Source of the DNA: Ascidia mentula | Taxonomy: Eukaryota > Chordata > Ascidiacea > Phlebobranchia > Ascidiidae | Reading direction: 5' to 3' | Assembly: GCA_947561715.1 (NCBI GenBank) | Contig: OX387197.1 | Span: forward strand, 1,245,001-1,309,000 | DNA: 64,000 nucleotides | Shown here: positions 59,501 through 64,000 of the stretch, in pieces | Numbering within the stretch: the first letter of the stretch is position 1 | Layout: each line of letters opens with the position of its first letter | Translations under genes and position numbers: made by a program | Notes under the pieces: model-generated | The model's input: the letters and a program-made list of their open reading frames with translations, nothing else | What the model was told of the DNA's origin: nothing | The model's database searches: none

Positions 59501-61679
59501 GAGCTAGTTAAATCCGGCCGCTGTAACGGGCATTTGTTTAGTGAAAACCCGTTAAACTCCGCTGAACAATCAAATACAACCCTTAACTTGTTTGGCTTTT
59601 TAGGGTGATATACACCGTGGTGAGGCAGGTACCACACATTTCCGTCATTGCGCTGTAGCAATACACGTGGAACCTTGCGAGCATGATCTTCAAGAAGCAT
59701 TTGATTAATAAAAGAACGATAATGCTCGTAAAACTTAGGGTTTCTCTTGAACTTAGATTTCAATTGTTTGATACGGTTTTCAGCTTGCTTTAAATTGATT
59801 GGCATAATCAACTGTGTTTCCCGCTTAGGCAGCGCGATCTCATAATGTCCGGTGTCAAGTTGCTTAATAGAATTATCGAAACACTTCATAAACAGTTGCT
59901 GATCTGGCGACAAAGCCATTCTATTGCTTCCAGCGGTTTCTAAATCATCCTTGCAGATTTCACAAATGTTAAAATCGTTTTGTTCTATAAAATAAGACAT
60001 TGCTTTTGGGACTGTTTCACTCTTGTTGTTAGTCCTAGGGCCACAAACCGTCCATCCAAGTCTGGTTTTAAACGCGTAAGGACCACCATTACAGCTTTCA
60101 GTAACGCGTATGGCTGTAACAGTTCTGGATTATCGAGGCCTATTAGCAATACAACGGGAGCATAGACATCTTCTAACTGCACATTATGAAGATAAGGCCA
60201 CTTATCGAGGTCCTCTGAACGCGCAATATCCGACTGAGAAACCGGCAATTTTCCACCAGCATAAACTTCTCCTAACACGAATTTTCGTCCCCTATTAACG
60301 TCGCTGACTAACAGATTATTCAGCAAAAAAGCTTCTTTCACGACATTACTGTTTATCGTGGTGGATGTTATCTTAACTTTTGGGCTGTTTGCCTTGAGTT
60401 CACACATAAGGTTCTTGCTACAAAACGTAGATGTGCTACCCGGATCAAGAAACGCGTTAACAATCACCCAATTATCGGAATCTGACCGCTGCACCTTTAC
60501 TGGCAAAATTGGCAACATGATATTAGCTTCATGGGACTGAACCACGCCACATTTTACAGCGTTCGAATTAGAGGGCGAATTAGGGTTTTCTTCCGGATGC
60601 AACAGGGTGCTATGCATTTTTACACAACCCTCTTTTCGGCATGGATATGTGCGACTACAGTTGCTTGCAATATGACCAGGTTCAAAACAAGAAAAACACA
60701 AACTTTTGTCCTTCACAAACTTATATCTTTCTTCAACATTCATTCGTCGAAAGACTTTACATTGATTCAGATAATGTTCAGCGCGACAACACACACAAAT
60801 TGGCTTTTTCTGATAGGCGCTTTGCTCGATAAAAATGAATCGACAACAGAAGTCGCGTAACAATTCGAACCACGTTTGGAATGTTCAGATACTACACCGA
60901 AGATTGGATTATTGGCCTCTCTGGCCTTCTTTCGAACAAACATTGCAATATGTTCAATCGTGAATATCTTCTGCACGACAGTGCATAATATCGTCGGCAA
61001 CAGAACGCCAATTAATCTTTAACGGTACTGGCAGTTTGTCTATTATTTTTTGCAGCGTTTCAAATCTTTAGCTGCGACATACCCTTCAAAAGGAGTTAAA
61101 TATTGGCAACTTGCCACCAAGTCATGGGCGCATCCACTAGTGTACTGCATCAGATTGTATAAACGCTGGCGGGGATCAAATTCCCATTGTTCAATTAGTG
61201 TTTCAAAAGCCGTCATAAAATTGAGGTAATCTGCACGATTTCCAGCAAAAACCGGTACCTTTACATTAGGAAGTCTTGTCGCTGCAATGGTCTGCTGCAT
61301 TAGTCTTTGGTCCGAGGCAGAATTCGGATGCGATTGTCCATGTACTGGCTGATAGATGATGAAATGTTGCTGAGAGGTTGACGGCATCTGTGGTTCGGGC
61401 GCAGACGCATGTGGAGGGAAAAAGCATGGGTTAAACACACTGTCACTTCGATTAGCAGAAGTTACAGTAGAATCATTTAATTTGCCCTGTTCTCTTGTTA
61501 TTACATTTAACAAGGCATCGGTTTCAGACCGAAGTCTTTGGAGCCTCGCCTCCGGGGTAGGCGTCGCTTCATCTCCGACATCTGGTCTATTTAATCTATA
61601 CCGAGCACGGGTATTTGGACCCGTATAATCGTTTAGAACTTTACCTTTACGCGGCATCGGAGGGCCGTGTCGAAAACTG

Positions 61680-62017
61680 TGTAGCCGCAGCTTTTTAATT
61701 TGTAGCTGTGGTGTGCTGCTCAATTGCCGCTGTCTACAACTCATACGCACTTCCCCACTTGTTTATTCAATTGGTGCGGTCAAGATTGTAACGGAAGGTT
61801 TTCTATAAATAAATACAAACGATAAACATACAAAATTCAAATTTAACAAAATAAACCACACTTACCGACAGTAAGGCCTGAGTAAGCAACATAAAACGTG
61901 CGCTTTCAAACGTGCGCTATTTATTTGGCGCAGACAAATTATAAGCCACGCTTGTAATCAAGCCTACAAGTGGCAGTTATTTCGTTGCGTTCAAGACGCG
62001 AAACTTTGGCGATTACA
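61680..62017 (-). repeat. 5' LTR of BEL/Pao element, spacer DE
   Basis: 338 bp, TG...CA ends. It is closer to the solo LTR at 44182-44519 than to its own partner, by eye. Confidence 0.8.
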
Positions 62018-62192
62018 TACACCAAGGCCAAATATTTTTTAAAAACCGATCACACAATGAAATAGTTCTCGTTCAATGCTTGAATAATTAAAAGCATCGG
62101 CTTGTTTGAAAATTTATGTGTTACTCAATGTTTAATGGTCAAGAACAACCTTTGAATTAATTTAACTGAAAAAAAAATCAAATATTACTTGC

Positions 62193-62354
62193 TGATCACT
62201 CAAGCGTGGTATAAAGGTGGTTTCCCTCCGGTGTGAGATTAGTTTCGTTCTCGGAAATGCTGCAAAAAATCAAAAGAAGTTGCAACCAAACATTTAGGGT
62301 TGTACACTAGACCCGGCATTTCATTGACTGTCAGTTTAACTTTTTGTCTTCATC
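62193..62354 (+). promoter_or_regulatory. Conserved 5' flank of KLHL-E
   Basis: Same block as upstream of units B-D, ending at the ATG. Confidence 0.35.
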
Positions 62355-63891
62355 ATGAAGCGAACACAAGAAGAAATAAACTTGCATCACCAGAAAGTGA
62401 TGGATTTTTTAAACAAGTAAGTTTAATTCATGGAGATTTACTGAAGTTAAACTATTGATGTTTTAGTGACAGAAAAGAAACAAAACGATTTTGCAACAGA
62501 ACACTTTGTTCCCAAGGAGAAAACTATTCAATACATGATGCTGTTGTTTGTTCTATGTCAGATTATTTTAATGCTTTACTTGGTGTTGAGGTAAGTGTGT
62601 TTGTTTTGTAGAAATAATATGAAACCTGAGTGTTTGTCGTATAGTTGTCCCCTGTCCGTAAATACATTGCTGCAATCAAGCAAAAAATGTCATTTAGAAA
62701 ACAATGACAACAACTCCTTACTTTTTAAAATTAATTTAGTTTGTTGACAAAACTCATAGGTCATGTGGTATAATTTCTCAACAATTGAGCAACAAACCAT
62801 AATATTTTGTACCTGTCTTTTATGAACATACGTACCTAGAGTTGTTCATCCCCTTTAGTTTACACCAGGCCTCCATAACGCATGGCTCGATACCGACATC
62901 CAGCTCATGTTTTGACACAATTGGCTCAGTTGCAACAGCTTAGTCTAGTGTTTGCATATCTAATAAGCATTTGTTTAAGTTGTTACAATATTAAGGTTTA
63001 AATTTTTAAGATGTTAAGGTGGTTTTTGTTATTACTCGACAATTACATTGGATTAACTTTTGCAACTATGCTAGAATGCAACTTACTAGATTGATTTATT
63101 TTTTGCTATGGCCCTTGTAATGTTTTTGTTTGAACGGGACTGATGTATGTTATTATATGTAAATTACATACCATATTCCTGCACCAGAAAGGTTGTGAAT
63201 TTTGTCAGTTCTTTAGACCGGATTGTGTGTGTTTGTTGTGATTGGTTAACTTTGTTTTCTTATAGATGCGCGAGAAATACTCAGATTTCATCAAGGTTGA
63301 CAATATTCCACCAAAAAGACTGGAAAGTGTATTGGATTATATTTACACTGGTGATATTGAAGTAACAGAGAAAAATGTGTTGGAAGTGTTGGAAGATGCT
63401 GATTATACACAGATGCAAGGTATGCAAGTTTTAATCTTTACTGATGTTAATGTGTTAAGAGTGATTATTTCAATATATATGTTCTACATGTGTATTTATT
63501 TTTTTGCAAACCATGACAATTTTGCATATTTTAGGTTAAAATTTTTGTGTTTGACTATTGTCACGTTGTTGACACCAGGGACAAAACAAATTATTTGTAA
63601 TCAATGGAGCAGTGAGCACAGATATCACTTCTGAATTAGGTGTGGCTGAATTTTGTTTTGTTGACAATTTCAGAGTTGAAGTCATTTTGTTGTCGAGTCA
63701 TCCTTAAAATGACTTCAACAGACAACTGTTTGAAGCTAAGAGCTTATGCTACTCGATACAATCTTACTGATGTGGAAAAGAAAACAAACCAAATGATTGT
63801 TGATAACATTGCAACAGTTGTACAACATGATGATTTCATGCAACTTGATGCTGGTGATATGTCTGCAATTATCAAACAGAGAAACAAAGGG
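62355..63891 (+). CDS. Kelch-like protein, unit E (exons 1-4; continues past window)
   Basis: Exons 62355-62416, 62467-62590, 63266-63419 and 63674-63891, starting MKRTQEEINLHHQ. They cover BTB and the first part of BACK and match units A-D almost residue for residue. Small changes are QMQE at the exon 3/4 junction (as in A), YNLTDVEKK and LDAGDMSAI. Positions 63892-64000 are intron 4, similar to that of unit B. The kelch exons lie beyond the window, so its recognition face is unknown. Confidence 0.88.
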
Positions 63892-64000
63892 GTAATTATG
63901 ATTAATTTGTATTTTCTGTTTGCATTGTGGAAGAAAATCGTCAAGACTTTTTATTTAAAAGTTAAGGTAAATTAAATGTTGACTATAAAAGGTTGGGTAA

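Larger units (their letters stand above)
56231..62017 (-). mobile_element. BEL/Pao LTR retrotransposon, both LTRs present, broken (spacer DE)
   Basis: Fossil at the same insertion site as 14261-19612. LTRs at 56231-56566 and 61680-62017 are flanked by TGGAC and TACAC, decayed from TAGAC. In element order: gag (about 61.65-61.0 kb), zinc knuckles (about 60.85-60.65, CFSCFEPGHIASNC), protease (about 60.55-60.0), reverse transcriptase (about 59.9-58.85), RNase H (about 58.7-58.3), integrase finger and DDE core (about 57.8-57.15) and C-terminal domain (about 57.1-56.63). The longest surviving frame (58862-56898) covers RNase H to integrase. It is broken at about five places. The LTRs differ by roughly 8% by eye, so the insertion is not recent. 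Confidence 0.9.

Overview
The window looks like a compact, AT-rich animal genome with short GT-AG introns, most likely a tunicate such as Ciona. That assignment is inferred from gene style and transposon mix; nothing in the sequence proves it. The backbone is a plus-strand tandem array of one kelch-like (BTB-BACK-Kelch) gene: unit A (exons 3-12, cut by the window start), complete units B, C and D (12 exons each, 545, 548 and 547 aa), and the first four exons of unit E. Exon phases agree in every copy. The spacers AB, BC, CD and DE are themselves paralogous, so the repeat unit is gene plus spacer, later changed by insertions and deletions.

Layout: 1-4270 KLHL-A; 4271-19946 spacer AB (BEL/Pao remnant, hAT remnant, 3' exons of a TRPM channel gene, minus-strand LINE, hAT MITE, BEL/Pao element with both LTRs); 19947-25587 KLHL-B; 25588-33251 spacer BC (BEL/Pao remnant, complete non-autonomous hAT, TRPM 3' exons, then a stretch empty for the LINE, MITE and LTR element); 33252-38734 KLHL-C; 38735-44853 spacer CD (BEL/Pao and hAT remnants, short poly(A)-tailed LINE, MITE, solo LTR); 44854-50231 KLHL-D; 50232-62354 spacer DE (palindromic GCTAATGCC array, longest TRPM fragment, internally deleted LINE, MITE, BEL/Pao element with both LTRs); 62355-end KLHL-E.

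The KLHL products should act as Cullin-3 substrate adaptors: BTB and BACK hold the ligase and the six-bladed propeller holds the substrate. The main observation is that BTB and BACK are almost invariant, while propeller differences are nearly all amino-acid-changing. They sit at the residue after each GG pair, the sixth residue after GG, and the residue after the R-W of the following strand. By my alignment these match the ligand-contact positions of the Keap1 Kelch domain. Neighbouring introns differ less than these exon segments. This suggests an array whose recognition face is being diversified.

The spacers also give a relative chronology. One paralogous site is empty in BC and carries a LINE, a MITE and a BEL/Pao element in AB and DE, with a solo LTR in CD. 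The LTR-element entries are fossils and are described only as such.
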